The notes: a model not told the origin generated them from the letters alone. A stretch of DNA of 43,346 nt from Methylorubrum populi (GCA_020741775.1 DYYG01000057.1:1-43346); one strand, 5' to 3'. Shown: positions 32,995 through 41,875, counted from the stretch's first letter. Numbers and translations: made by a program.

Positions 32995-34140
32995 TCAGGA
33001 GAGATCGCCCGCCCGGACAGCCGCCAGGGGATGCGCCGGATCCGGTGAGGCGGGACCGCTCGGCCGCACCGGAAGGGGACCGGGTCTCGCGAACAGCCGG
33101 TCCCTCAGCCGCATGAAGGGCTGTTCGATGGCGAGCCCGATGACGATGGCGAGCCCAATGGAGAGCACGTATTTCCCGATCACCACGAGGTCGGGGCTGG
33201 TGATCCCGGCAAGTTCGGCGAGCCGCGGCGTGATCCGGTTGCCGATGCCGTTGTGCCAGACATACATCGGGTAGGAGTAGAGCCCCAGGATCGCCAGCAG
33301 CCTCGCGGCGGGCGAGGCGAAGAAGCGGTGGCGGCTGCCGTGGACGGCGAGGATCGCCAGCCCCGAGCCGAGGGCGGCCAGGGTGTAGCCGAGGCAGGAG
33401 CGGGACAGGTCGTCGGTCAGCCAGAACAGGGCGGCGAAGGCCGCCAGCGCCCCCGCGAAATGGGCGAGCCGGGGGCGAGCCAGCCGCGCATAGATTTCGG
33501 GAAAGCGCTGGGACAACAGGGCGAGGGCGACGCCGAGGGCGAGGCCGTCGAGCCTGTACTGCGTCTGGATCTGGATCGAGATCGGATCCACTCCGGCGAG
33601 CGCCACGAGGGGGCGTAGCAGCCAGGTCGCCAGGATCGCGGCAACGAGCCCGGCCAGGACATGGCCCGCCCCGAGGCGCAGCCGCGCCAGGAAGGGAAGG
33701 GACAGGCCGATCAAGAGATAGAACTGCTCCTCGACCGCCAGCGACCAGAGATGGTGCAGCGGCGTCTCGAAGTAGTTCTGCACATGCAGGAGCACCTGCG
33801 GGACGAAGCCGGTCCAGGGCCGGTCGGTCAGCACCACCTGCACCGCGAGATAGACGTAGAGGACCGGCCAGAGCCGGAAGGCCCGCCGGATCAGGAAGCG
33901 CCGGTAGTCGAATCCCCGGGTCGCGCTCACCTCCCGCACCACGAGGCCGCCGACGAGGAAGCCGCTCAGCACGAAGAAAAGGTCGACACCGGCCCAGCCG
34001 ATGATGCGCCCCGGAGAGAGCCAGACATCGCTGGCGGCGAAGGTCATGTCGCCGCCATTGAGGTGCCAGCCCATGGCCAGAACGATCGCGACGCCCCGGA
34101 TGACGTCGAGTTGGATCTCCCGTGCCTTCCGGTCGAGCAT
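32995..34140 (-). CDS. Acyltransferase-3 (OafA/YrhL-type) membrane protein
   Basis: The 381 residues hold the Acyl_transf_3 fold with about ten helices. The diagnostic N-terminal block is LDVIRGVAIVLAMGWHLNGG; the His in the MGWH part aligns with the catalytic His. WAGVDLFFVLSGFLVGGLV and the RRAFRLWPVLYVYLA block follow, then the HHLWSLAVEEQFYLLIGL motif. Such proteins O-acetylate or otherwise acylate polysaccharides, lipopolysaccharide or secreted metabolites. The substrate is unknown; glycosyltransferases lie elsewhere in the window but not adjacent. The gene diverges from the MaoC gene with 247 bp between starts. Confidence 0.88.
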   Translation of the reverse strand: MLDRKAREIQLDVIRGVAIVLAMGWHLNGGDMTFAASDVWLSPGRIIGWAGVDLFFVLSGFLVGGLVVREVSATRGFDYRRFLIRRAFRLWPVLYVYLAVQVVLTDRPWTGFVPQVLLHVQNYFETPLHHLWSLAVEEQFYLLIGLSLPFLARLRLGAGHVLAGLVAAILATWLLRPLVALAGVDPISIQIQTQYRLDGLALGVALALLSQRFPEIYARLARPRLAHFAGALAAFAALFWLTDDLSRSCLGYTLAALGSGLAILAVHGSRHRFFASPAARLLAILGLYSYPMYVWHNGIGNRITPRLAELAGITSPDLVVIGKYVLSIGLAIVIGLAIEQPFMRLRDRLFARPGPLPVRPSGPASPDPAHPLAAVRAGDLS

Positions 34141-34387
34141 GGATTTGTCCGGGTTCTCCGCCGCCCACCGCGTCTCGAACGCAGCCGGTCCTCCCCGAAA
34201 TCTAGTCGATCCGGGCAGGATGGCGCCGAGGGCGCACTACGCAGGCCGTCTTAGCGTTAACGGGCGACGTCATCGCCACGCAAACGCGGGCATTTCATGT
34301 CAGCCCTGCCTCCGGCCGCGTTCCCGATGCGCTTCGGCGTGCGAGGTGATAGCCACGGTGGATCTCCTCCACCGCGACGCGGCATCC

Positions 34388-35386
34388 ATGGCTTTGCTGA
34401 CCCTCGACGACCTTTCGCCCGGCCAGGAATTCAAGGCCGGGCCGATCACCGTCACCCGCAACGAACTGGTCGCCTTCGCCAGGGAATACGACCCGCAGCC
34501 CTTCCATCTCGATGAGACGGCCGCCGAGCATACCTTCGTCGGCAGGCTGATCGGTTCGGGATGGCAGACGGCGGCGCTCGGCATGCGCTTGCTCGCCGAA
34601 GGGCTTATCTCGCATTCCACCTCGATGGGCTCGCCGGGCATCACCGCGCTGCGCTGGCTGCGGCCCGTCCTGCCGGGCGATTCCTTGAGCGCGGTGATCC
34701 GTGTCGAGGAAGTGCGCCCGTCCCGCTCGAAGCCCGACCGCGGTATGGCGCGGCTCGCCATGACCCTGAGCGACGGACGCGGCGAGGCGGTGATGACCCA
34801 GGACTTCGCGGTGCTGTTCGCGCGGGCGGGCGCCATCCCCACGCCGCGCCCGGTCACCCTGGCGCAGGAGGACGGCCCGGTGGCCGAACCGGACGACGCG
34901 GAGCCGCTGCCCTTCCTCGCCGAGGCGGAGATCGGCGCGACCCGCGACCTCGGCGCGCATCGCTTCGCGGCGGAGGACATCGTCGCCTTCGCTCGGGCCT
35001 ACGATCCGCAGATCTTCCATCTCGATGCGGAGGCCGCGCGGACCACGCATTTCGGCGCGCTCTGTGCCTCCGGCTGGCAGACCGCCGCCGTCTGGATGAA
35101 GCGGCTCAACGCGACCTTCGCCCGGGACATGGCGCTCACTGCCCGCTCCGGCCCGGTGCCGCAGCTCGGACCCTCGCCGGGCTTCAAGGATCTGCAATGG
35201 CTGCGCCCGGTCTATGCCGGCGACACGCTCCGCTATGCCAGCCGCCTCGTGGACAAGCGCGCCTCCGCCTCGCGGCCCGGCTGGGGTATCGCCACCCACC
35301 ACAACACGGCGCAGAACCAGCATGGCGAGGCGGTCTTCGCCTTCACCGGCTCGGTGTTCTGGCAATGGGACCGCCCGAGCGCATGA
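34388..35386 (+). CDS. Tandem MaoC-type hydratase
   Basis: From ATG 34388 the protein has 332 residues made of two hot-dog domains in tandem (about 1-155 and 175-332). Each has the active-site pattern of MaoC/(R)-enoyl-CoA hydratases: FAREYDPQPFHLDETAAEH in the first and FARAYDPQIFHLDAEAART in the second. Both keep the Asp and His, then GSGWQTAALGM and CASGWQTAAVWM. It probably hydrates or dehydrates a 2-enoyl-CoA; the substrate is unknown. The sequence differs from mesaconyl-CoA hydratase as I recall it. The stop overlaps the next gene (ATGA), which ties it to a small-acid transporter. The frame upstream to 34001 overlaps the acyltransferase gene and is not real. Confidence 0.82.
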   Translation: MALLTLDDLSPGQEFKAGPITVTRNELVAFAREYDPQPFHLDETAAEHTFVGRLIGSGWQTAALGMRLLAEGLISHSTSMGSPGITALRWLRPVLPGDSLSAVIRVEEVRPSRSKPDRGMARLAMTLSDGRGEAVMTQDFAVLFARAGAIPTPRPVTLAQEDGPVAEPDDAEPLPFLAEAEIGATRDLGAHRFAAEDIVAFARAYDPQIFHLDAEAARTTHFGALCASGWQTAAVWMKRLNATFARDMALTARSGPVPQLGPSPGFKDLQWLRPVYAGDTLRYASRLVDKRASASRPGWGIATHHNTAQNQHGEAVFAFTGSVFWQWDRPSA

Positions 35387-36645
35387 GCCCGCCATCCGCC
35401 CGCCGTATCCTCGTCGCGAGCTTCGTCGGCACCGCGATCGAGTTCTACGACTTCTACATCTACGCCACCGCCGCCGCCCTGGTGATCGGGCCGATCTTCT
35501 TCCCCCAGGGGGAGCCCGGCGTTCAGACGCTCCAGGCCTTCGCCACCTTCGCCATCGCCTTCCTGGCCCGTCCGGTCGGCGCCGCGGCCTTCGGGCATTT
35601 CGGCGACCGGGTCGGACGCAAGGCGACCCTGGTGGCCTCGCTGATGATCATGGGCCTCTCCACCGTGCTCATCGGCTGCCTGCCGGGCTATGCCAGCATC
35701 GGCTGGTGGGCGCCGGCCCTGCTCTGCCTCCTGCGCTTCGGCCAGGGCGTCGGCTTCGGCGGCGAATGGGGCGGCGCGGCCCTGCTCGCCGTGGAGAACG
35801 CGCCGCCGGGCCGGCGGGCGCTCTACGGCATCTTCCCGCAACTCGGCGCGCCGATCGGCTTCATCGCGGCCAACCTCCTGTTCCTCGGCCTCAGCGTCGG
35901 GTTGAGCCCGGCGGATTTCGAGGCCTGGGGCTGGCGGCTGCCCTTCCTCGCCTCGGCAGCCCTCGTCGGCGTCGGGCTCTATGTCCGCCTGAAGTTGACC
36001 GAGACCCCGGCTTTCCGGGCGGCCCTGGCCGAGAAGCCGCCGGAACGGGTGCCGCTCGCCACGATCTTCTCCGCGCATCTGCGAGCGACGCTGCTCGGCA
36101 CCCTTGCCATGGTGGCGGCCTACGCGGTGTTCTACCTCTCGACGGTGTTCGCCCTGAGTTACGGCACCGGTACCCTCGGCTACCCGCGGAAGACCTTCCT
36201 GCTGTTCGAGTGCGTGGCGATCCTGTTCATGGCGGTCTCGATCCCCTTGTCGGGATGGGCGGCCGACCGGTTCGGGCGCAAGCCGGTGATGCTGTCGGGG
36301 CTCGTCGTCACCGCCGGCCTCGGCGCCGCCCTCGGGCCGATGCTCGGCAGCGGCGAGCCGGCCCTGGTGCTCGGCTTCCTCTGCCTCGCCCTCTTCGCCA
36401 TGGGCTGGATCTTCGGCCCGATGGGCGCGCTGCTGCCCGAGCTGTTCCCGACCCGGGTGCGCTACACCGGCGCCTCGGTGACCTACAACCTCGCCGGCAT
36501 CGTCGGCGCCTCGGGAGCGCCCCTGGCCGCGCAATGGCTCGTGGGCTGGGGCGGGATCGGCTCCGTCGGGCTTTATCTCGGCCTCGCCGCCGGAATCAGC
36601 CTCGCCGCCGTCGCCGCCATGCCGGAGACCGGGCGCGGGGAATGA
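35383..36645 (+). CDS. MHS-type MFS transporter (metabolite:proton symporter)
   Basis: From ATG 35383 the protein has 420 residues and twelve predicted helices. The MHS signature is at the N-terminus (VASFVGTAIEFYDFYIYATA), with GHFGDRVGRKATL between helices 2 and 3, RFGQGVGFGGEWGGAALLAVE, and WAADRFGRKPVML in the middle loop. MHS proteins import small organic acids or betaines such as alpha-ketoglutarate, shikimate or proline betaine. Translational coupling to the tandem MaoC gene suggests uptake of an acid that is then handled as a CoA ester (inference). Confidence 0.88.
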   Translation: MSPPSARRILVASFVGTAIEFYDFYIYATAAALVIGPIFFPQGEPGVQTLQAFATFAIAFLARPVGAAAFGHFGDRVGRKATLVASLMIMGLSTVLIGCLPGYASIGWWAPALLCLLRFGQGVGFGGEWGGAALLAVENAPPGRRALYGIFPQLGAPIGFIAANLLFLGLSVGLSPADFEAWGWRLPFLASAALVGVGLYVRLKLTETPAFRAALAEKPPERVPLATIFSAHLRATLLGTLAMVAAYAVFYLSTVFALSYGTGTLGYPRKTFLLFECVAILFMAVSIPLSGWAADRFGRKPVMLSGLVVTAGLGAALGPMLGSGEPALVLGFLCLALFAMGWIFGPMGALLPELFPTRVRYTGASVTYNLAGIVGASGAPLAAQWLVGWGGIGSVGLYLGLAAGISLAAVAAMPETGRGE

Positions 36646-36702
36646 CGGCGGTTCCGGCCGCTTGGCGCCTGCCTGTCATGCACAGGGCCGATAGATAAAA
36701 CC

Positions 36703-36732
36703 GACATTTAGATTGCGCGCAATCTAAATGTC
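36703..36732. promoter_or_regulatory. Probable OhrR operator: 30-bp perfect palindrome
   Basis: The 30 bases at 36703-36732 are a perfect palindrome. The left half is GACATTTAGATTGCG and the right half its complement. The core resembles AT-rich OhrR/MarR boxes, and it lies 64 bp before the ohr start, where the promoter should be. No ohrR gene is in the window. Confidence 0.65.
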
Positions 36733-36796
36733 CCCTATCTCCGTCTCAAGCCGAACGGATCGGCCCTGCACGACACAGATCACGAGGACGAATCCG

Positions 36797-37222
36797 ATGA
36801 CCGTTGATGTGAAGTACCGCACCACCGCCTCCGCCACCGGCGGCCGTGACGGCTCCGCCCGGACCGAGGACGGCAACTTCCAGGTTCAGCTCTCGACGCC
36901 GAGGGAACTCGGCGGCGCCGGTGGGCCGGGCGCCAACCCGGAGCAGCTTTTCGCGGCGGGCTATTCCGCCTGCTTCATCGGCGCGCTGAAGGTGGCCGGC
37001 GGCCAGCTGAAGCTGAAGGTACCGGCCGACACCACCGTCACCGCGACTGTCGGCATCGGCCCGCGCTCCGAAGGTGGCTTCGGCATCACCGCCGATCTCA
37101 AGGTTAGCCTGCCGGGCCTCGACCGCGCCGAGGCCGAGCGCCTCGTCGAGGCGGCGCACCAGATCTGCCCCTATTCCAACGCGACCCGCGGCAATGTCGA
37201 TGTCGGGCTGACGCTGGCGTAA
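36797..37222 (+). CDS. ohr: Organic hydroperoxide resistance protein (Ohr/OsmC family)
   Basis: ATG 36797 lies behind GAGGA. The 141-residue protein is full length for Ohr. The peroxidatic Cys is in AAGYSACFIGAL and the resolving Cys in AHQICPYSNATRGNV; GGPGANPEQLF is the conserved loop before them. It is a thiol-dependent peroxidase for organic hydroperoxides, reduced by lipoylated enzymes. Regulation by a MarR-type repressor is suggested by the 30-bp palindrome upstream. A good terminator follows. Confidence 0.95.
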   Translation: MTVDVKYRTTASATGGRDGSARTEDGNFQVQLSTPRELGGAGGPGANPEQLFAAGYSACFIGALKVAGGQLKLKVPADTTVTATVGIGPRSEGGFGITADLKVSLPGLDRAEAERLVEAAHQICPYSNATRGNVDVGLTLA

Positions 37223-37244
37223 CCTCTTTCAGACTGGATCGCGC

Positions 37245-37276
37245 AACGCCCTCGGCTCGCTGCCGGGGGCGTTTTC
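37245..37276 (+). terminator. Intrinsic terminator after ohr
   Basis: Stem AACGCCC (37245-37251)/GGGCGTT (37267-37273) with an inner CGGC/GCCG pairing (37253-37256/37262-37265) around TCGCT, then TTTTCG. It lies 22 bp downstream of the ohr stop. Confidence 0.7.
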
Positions 37277-37281
37277 GTGTG

Positions 37282-37845
37282 TCACGGCCCCTCGATCGTC
37301 CGCTTCTGCACACCGCCTCTGGCCATCTGCGGTTTCTTCGCGCTGATGATGCGGGAATTCACTCCGGTCCAGCCGATCTCGCCGGAGAGGCGGCCATACT
37401 CGATCTTCGGGCAGCGGTTCATGATGACCGTCACCCCCGCCGCCTCCGCCCGCGCGGCGGCCGCGTCATCGCGCACGCCGAGCTGCATCCAGATCACCTT
37501 CGGCGGCACCGGCAGGGCCAGCGCCTCGTCGACCAGCGGCCCCGCCGCGGCGGAATTACGGAAGATCTCGACCATGTCGACCGGCTCGGTCAGGTCCGGG
37601 AGCCGGGCAATGACCCGGTGGCCGAGCAGATCCTGGCCGGCGAGCCCCGGATTGACCGGGATCACCGCGTAGCCGCGCTCGGCGAGATACTTGAAGACGA
37701 TATAGCTCGGCCGGGCCGGGTTGGCCGAGGCGCCAACGAGGGCGATCGAGCGCGTCTCCCGCAGGATCGCGCGGATCTGCGCGTCCGGGTAGCGGTCGTG
37801 CCGGGTGGCGATGCCGTCGGGCGCGCTGTCGAGGGTCGGGATCAT
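37282..37845 (-). CDS. CoA-binding domain protein (YccU-like)
   Basis: ATG 37845 gives 187 residues with one Rossmann-like CoA_binding domain. After DAQIRAILRETRSIALVGAS come ARPSYIVFKYLAERGYAVIP, VNPGLAGQDLLGHRV and PPKVIWMQLGVRDDAAA, and near the end VIMNRCPKIEYGRL. Family members bind CoA; the cellular role is unclear. It diverges from the PaaI-like thioesterase gene with only 43 bp between the starts, so both may be read from back-to-back promoters. The frame upstream to 37890 overlaps that gene. Confidence 0.85.
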   Translation of the reverse strand: MIPTLDSAPDGIATRHDRYPDAQIRAILRETRSIALVGASANPARPSYIVFKYLAERGYAVIPVNPGLAGQDLLGHRVIARLPDLTEPVDMVEIFRNSAAAGPLVDEALALPVPPKVIWMQLGVRDDAAAARAEAAGVTVIMNRCPKIEYGRLSGEIGWTGVNSRIISAKKPQMARGGVQKRTIEGP

Positions 37846-37888
37846 ACCGTTCTTGTCCGCCAAGCGCGGGCATGCTGCAAGGCGGTGC

Positions 37889-38356
37889 ATGAGCGAGACC
37901 GTGATGAGCCTGGAGGAGACGGCGCGTTTCCTCGAACGCGATTTCCCGCAGATGAATGCGGGCGGGCGCCACTACCACCTCGAAGCGGTCGGTTCGCTCT
38001 CCGCCCGGATGCGCCTCGATTACCACGAGCGCCATTTGCGCCCCGGCGGCACCGTTTCCGGTCCGTCGATGATGGCCCTAGCCGATTACGCGCTCTACGC
38101 GGCGATCCTCGCGAATATCGGCCCGGTGGCGCTGGCCGTGACGACGAGCCTCAACGTCAATTTTCTGCGCCGGCCCGGTCCCGCCGCCCTGATCGCCGAA
38201 TGCCGCCTGCTCAAGCTCGGACGGCGCCTCGCGGTCGGCGAGGTTACTATCCGCAGTGCCGGCTCCGAGGCGATCGTCTGCCACGCCACCGGCACCTATT
38301 CGATCCCGCCGGAGCGGGGTGACGCGTCGGCGCCGGCTACTCGGCCGGAACCGTGA
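37889..38356 (+). CDS. PaaI-like hot-dog thioesterase
   Basis: From ATG 37889 the product has 155 residues; ATG 37904 (MSLEETARFLERDF) is an alternative start. The single hot-dog domain has LRPGGTVSGPSMMALADYAL, the region that carries the catalytic acidic residue in PaaI/4HBT thioesterases, then TTSLNVNFLRRPGPAALIAE. It likely hydrolyses acyl- or aryl-CoA. Its last 20 bp overlap the end of the convergent MFS gene. Confidence 0.83.
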   Translation: MSETVMSLEETARFLERDFPQMNAGGRHYHLEAVGSLSARMRLDYHERHLRPGGTVSGPSMMALADYALYAAILANIGPVALAVTTSLNVNFLRRPGPAALIAECRLLKLGRRLAVGEVTIRSAGSEAIVCHATGTYSIPPERGDASAPATRPEP

Positions 38357-39656
38357 GCGGGGTCGAAGGCGAAGCCGGCGGGGTCTCCGTCGAGCGGGGT
38401 TCGTAGCCCAGGGTTTCCGGCATGAGCACGAGGTAGAGGACGAAGCCGGCGGCGGCGATGGCGGCGAGCACGAGGAAGGCGGCCGAATAGCCGGAGGCGA
38501 CGATCACCACACCGGCCAGCGTCGCGCTTAAGGCTGCGCCGAGTCCCTGCGCGGTGGCGACCGCCCCCTGCGCAACGTTGAACCGGCCGGTGCCGCGGGT
38601 GAGGTCGGCGACCACGATCGGGAACAGCGCGCCGTAGATGCCGGCGCCGACGCCGTCGAGACACTGCACCGCCACGAGGTAATAGGGGTTGTCGGAGAAG
38701 GTGTAGAGCACCCCGCGCAGGGCCAGCACACCGAAGGCGGCGAGGAAGATCGGCTTGCGCCCGAGGCTGTCGGCCTTGGCGCCGACCAGCACCGCCATCG
38801 GCACCATCACGCATTGCGCGGCGACGATGCAGATCGCGATCAGCGAGGTGGCGTTGTCCTTGCCCACGACCTTGGTGAGGAGCTGGCCGACAGAGGGCAG
38901 CATCGCCGCGTTGGCGAGGTGGAAGGCGGCGCAGAGCAGCGCGAACAGCAGCAGGTGGCGGTTGCGCAGAAGTAGGCTCAGGCCAGAGGGCTGCTCGCTC
39001 TGCTGGTTCTCCGGGCCGGCAAGGCCGCGGGCGAGCTCGTCATCGATCTCCTCGGCGGGCACCATCAGCATGGCGGCAATTGAGAGGGCCGCCAGCACGC
39101 CCATCAGCCAGAACACGACGATGGGCCCAAAGACATAGGCGAGGCCGCCGGCGAGCATGGCCGAGACGGCGTTGCCCGCATGGTTGAAGCCCTCGTTGCG
39201 GCCGATGCGCTTCGAGAACAGTTTCGGGCCGACGATGCCGAGGGTGATGCCGGTCAGGGCGGGGGCGAAGACCGAGCCGGCGATGCTGGCCAGGGCCTGC
39301 GTGCCGGCGACCAGATAGAAGTTCGAGACCCAGGGCAGGACGAGGCAGCTCAAGGTCACGACGATAGCGGCGACGATGACGATGGCGCGTTTGGCGCTGC
39401 TGCGGTCGATCAGGGCACCGGCGGGTGTCTGCGCCAGCAGGCCGGCAATGCCGGCGATGGTCATCACGAGGCCGATCGTCGCCTCGTTCCAGCCCTGCTC
39501 CGGACCGCGCACGGCGAGCAGGTAAATGGCGAGGTAAGGGCCGAGGCCGTCCCGCACGTCGGCGAGAGTGAGATTGAGGAAGTCGAGCCCCCGCAGGGCG
39601 CGCTCGGAAGGACGGCGCATTGCCGGCTCGGAAGTGGGGTGCGCTGCAATACGCAT
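38337..39656 (-). CDS. MFS transporter
   Basis: The 439-residue protein has about twelve helices and MFS motifs such as GALIDRSSAKRAIVIVAA after helix 2, IGRNEGFNHAGNAVSAMLAG in helix 5, and GAKADSLGRKPIFLAA in the middle loop. It resembles drug/metabolite efflux carriers of MFS_1. The substrate cannot be read. An internal ATG at 39620 is an alternative start. The stop overlaps the thioesterase gene by 20 bp. A dyad at 39795-39814 lies about 140 bp upstream and could bind a regulator. Confidence 0.85.
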   Translation of the reverse strand: MRIAAHPTSEPAMRRPSERALRGLDFLNLTLADVRDGLGPYLAIYLLAVRGPEQGWNEATIGLVMTIAGIAGLLAQTPAGALIDRSSAKRAIVIVAAIVVTLSCLVLPWVSNFYLVAGTQALASIAGSVFAPALTGITLGIVGPKLFSKRIGRNEGFNHAGNAVSAMLAGGLAYVFGPIVVFWLMGVLAALSIAAMLMVPAEEIDDELARGLAGPENQQSEQPSGLSLLLRNRHLLLFALLCAAFHLANAAMLPSVGQLLTKVVGKDNATSLIAICIVAAQCVMVPMAVLVGAKADSLGRKPIFLAAFGVLALRGVLYTFSDNPYYLVAVQCLDGVGAGIYGALFPIVVADLTRGTGRFNVAQGAVATAQGLGAALSATLAGVVIVASGYSAAFLVLAAIAAAGFVLYLVLMPETLGYEPRSTETPPASPSTPLTVPAE

Positions 39657-40142
39657 CAGGGATGTCTCGCGCGAAGCGGGCGGCGATCATTGGCCGGGGA
39701 GCGTCTCGAACGAGGCGAGATCCACTCTGGCCGCCGCGCTAAGTTCCGGTCGGCGGCATTGTTCCGCTCGCCGCCGATTCAATCCCGGCCGGTCGATCAC
39801 ATCGTCGTGTGATCTATGATCGAAACCCTCGCGCTCCGCTGCCTGACCGGCCGGAGAGCCGCAATCCCCGCAGGAGGGCGGCAACGAACCATTAAGGACA
39901 ACGACAAGCCGTCAGTATCGATGGGAACTTCTCGCGATTCGCTGGACGAAGGAAAAAATCAAGATAAGGCAGGTGCTTGTGCACTGATGTGATGCTCTGC
40001 GCGTGGGGCCGGTTGGCGCTGGAATGCAAGGGCGCAACGAATGTTTTAGTGGTTCGCTTCGAAGACGAGCCTCACGTTGAGGCGGTGAGCGAGTCTTCCC
40101 AAAGGGAGGCTGGGCTCGGCTAGGGGCGGATGACAGCCGGTG
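39657..40142. other. Divergent intergenic region between MFS and diguanylate cyclase genes
   Basis: No gene supported. Short minus-strand frames here have unremarkable composition and no ribosome sites. The AT-richer part at 39940-40000 may carry the promoter of the cyclase gene. The dyad at 39795-39814 is the only clear structure. Confidence 0.4.
39795..39814. promoter_or_regulatory. Candidate operator GATCACA-N6-TGTGATC
   Basis: Perfect 7-bp arms at 39795-39801 and 39808-39814 with a 6-base centre, about 140 bp before the MFS start and 330 bp before the cyclase gene. Geometry fits a dimeric helix-turn-helix regulator; identity unknown. Confidence 0.35.
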
Positions 40143-41792
40143 ATGCCTCAAGCGCTTTCCAACGAAGGAGACACCGGCTCGTCGAAAGAAGGCGCGTCAT
40201 CACGAGGATCCAGAGACGCGATCCGACCCAACGAGGTCGGGTATGGCTCCAAGGCGCATTTCCTTCACATGCGACGCCTTCTGTCCGCCCGCAACTGTGT
40301 CGTTCTCGGCGTGTTTGCCTCCGTTGGCATGCTGCTGCTGTCCGGGCTGATGCTTCACGATCTGAGGCAGAATGCCTGGGACAAGGCGGAGCAGACCACG
40401 CTCAGTCTCCTTCAGGTCGTCGAGCAGGACATCGCACGCAATATCGAGATCATCGATATGTCGCTTCTTGCGGTCGTCGATAACCTCAAGGCTCCCGGAT
40501 TGTCCGATCTCAATCCGACGCTGCGCCAGCTCGTCCTGTTCGATCGGGCCATGACGGCACGCGATCTGGGATTGATGCTGATCCTCGACGAGAGTGGCGA
40601 TAGCGTCAGCGATGCCGACGCCGTCCCTGCCCGTCGGGTCAACAACGCGGACCGCGCCTATTTTCGGGCCCACAGGGAGCGCGCCGATCTCGGCCTGATC
40701 ATCAGTCCACCGCTGGTCTCGCACCTGCTCAACGAGCCTGTGATCGTGCTGAGCCGCCGCATCGACAAGCCGGACGGATCGTTCGGCGGCGTGGTGTTAG
40801 CCAGCCTCAAGCTCTCCTACTTCACCACCCTCTTCAACCGGATCGATGTCGGGAAGGACGGTGGGGTCAACCTCTACCTCCGCGACGGCACGCGCCTGAT
40901 GCGCCATCCCTTCGTCGAGGCCGATATCGGGGCCAACATTGCGTGGTCCGAACCTTTCCGACGCTTCGTCGAAAAGCGGAGCGGCCGCTTCATCGCCGTG
41001 TCGGTCCGAGACGGAATCGAGCGCTACTACACCTTCACCCAGGTCGGCGACCTGCCGCTCATCCTCAATGTCGCTCTCGGAACCCGGGAGATCGAAGCCA
41101 ATTGGCGGCAGAAGGCCTGGGGCATCGGTCTCGCCGTCCTGGCCTTGTGCGGTCTGACCATCCTCTTCTCGCTGCTGCTGGAACACCAATTGCGCCGCAG
41201 CACGGCGATGCAGGCGGAACTCGCTCGCCTCTCGCGCACCGACCCCCTGACCGGGTTGCCGAACAGGCGGCAATTCGAGGAAGTGTTCGAGCAGGCCCAG
41301 AAGGCGGCCGCGCGGGAGAGCGGACAGGCAGCCCTCCTCGTCATCGATGTCGATCACTTCAAGCGCTGCAACGACCGTTACGGGCACGCGGTCGGCGATA
41401 TGGTTCTCAAGGGGATCGCGAAATGCCTCATGGCCAGCGTGAACCGGCCCCAGGATCTCGCCGCCCGCGTCGGCGGCGAGGAATTTGCGGTGCTGATGCC
41501 CGGCACTGACCGGGCCGGGGCGGCGCGCGTCGCGGAGCGGATCCATCGGGCGGTTGCGGGCTTCGGCCTGCCATCGGCCGGGATCGCCCCCGGTGGACTC
41601 TCTGTGAGCATCGGCCTCGCGATCGGCAGGGGGACGGCCGAGGATCTCTATGTCCGGGCCGACGCGGCGCTTTACGACGCCAAGCGGAGCGGTCGCAATC
41701 AGACCTGCTGCGCCCCCGAGGAAGCCGCGAAAGAGGGCCTTGCTGTCGGCGCTGAGAGCATTCCCGTATCAGAGATTCGCAAAGCCTGTTGA
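40143..41792 (+). CDS. Membrane-bound diguanylate cyclase with periplasmic sensor domain
   Basis: ATG 40143 gives 549 residues. A first helix (about 50-72) is followed by a roughly 270-residue periplasmic domain of the dCACHE type (RAYFRAHRERADLGLIISPP, PVIVLSRRIDKPDGSFGGVV, then YLRDGTRLMRHP). A second helix (about 322-345) leads to the GGDEF domain, starting DPLTGLPNRRQFEEVFEQA. The active site is GGEEF, and RPQD stands five residues before it, forming the product-inhibition I-site. It makes cyclic di-GMP in response to an unknown small ligand. The Tad pilus genes could be one target of the signal, but there is no direct link in sequence. A strong terminator follows. Confidence 0.92.
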   Translation: MPQALSNEGDTGSSKEGASSRGSRDAIRPNEVGYGSKAHFLHMRRLLSARNCVVLGVFASVGMLLLSGLMLHDLRQNAWDKAEQTTLSLLQVVEQDIARNIEIIDMSLLAVVDNLKAPGLSDLNPTLRQLVLFDRAMTARDLGLMLILDESGDSVSDADAVPARRVNNADRAYFRAHRERADLGLIISPPLVSHLLNEPVIVLSRRIDKPDGSFGGVVLASLKLSYFTTLFNRIDVGKDGGVNLYLRDGTRLMRHPFVEADIGANIAWSEPFRRFVEKRSGRFIAVSVRDGIERYYTFTQVGDLPLILNVALGTREIEANWRQKAWGIGLAVLALCGLTILFSLLLEHQLRRSTAMQAELARLSRTDPLTGLPNRRQFEEVFEQAQKAAARESGQAALLVIDVDHFKRCNDRYGHAVGDMVLKGIAKCLMASVNRPQDLAARVGGEEFAVLMPGTDRAGAARVAERIHRAVAGFGLPSAGIAPGGLSVSIGLAIGRGTAEDLYVRADAALYDAKRSGRNQTCCAPEEAAKEGLAVGAESIPVSEIRKAC

Positions 41793-41842
41793 GCCGCGGT
41801 CGGATCCGCACGGAGGCAGCCCTTGGTGCCGCCGCGATTCGA

Positions 41843-41875
41843 GCCCTTCCCGGTCGCGCGGCGACCGGGAAGGGC
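41843..41875. terminator. Perfect 15-bp hairpin, bidirectional terminator
   Basis: GCCCTTCCCGGTCGC (41843-41857) and GCGACCGGGAAGGGC (41861-41875) pair without mismatch around GCG. It lies between the convergent cyclase (stop 41792) and membrane-protein (stop 41998) genes. T tails are short (TTC on plus, TCG on minus). Confidence 0.65.
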
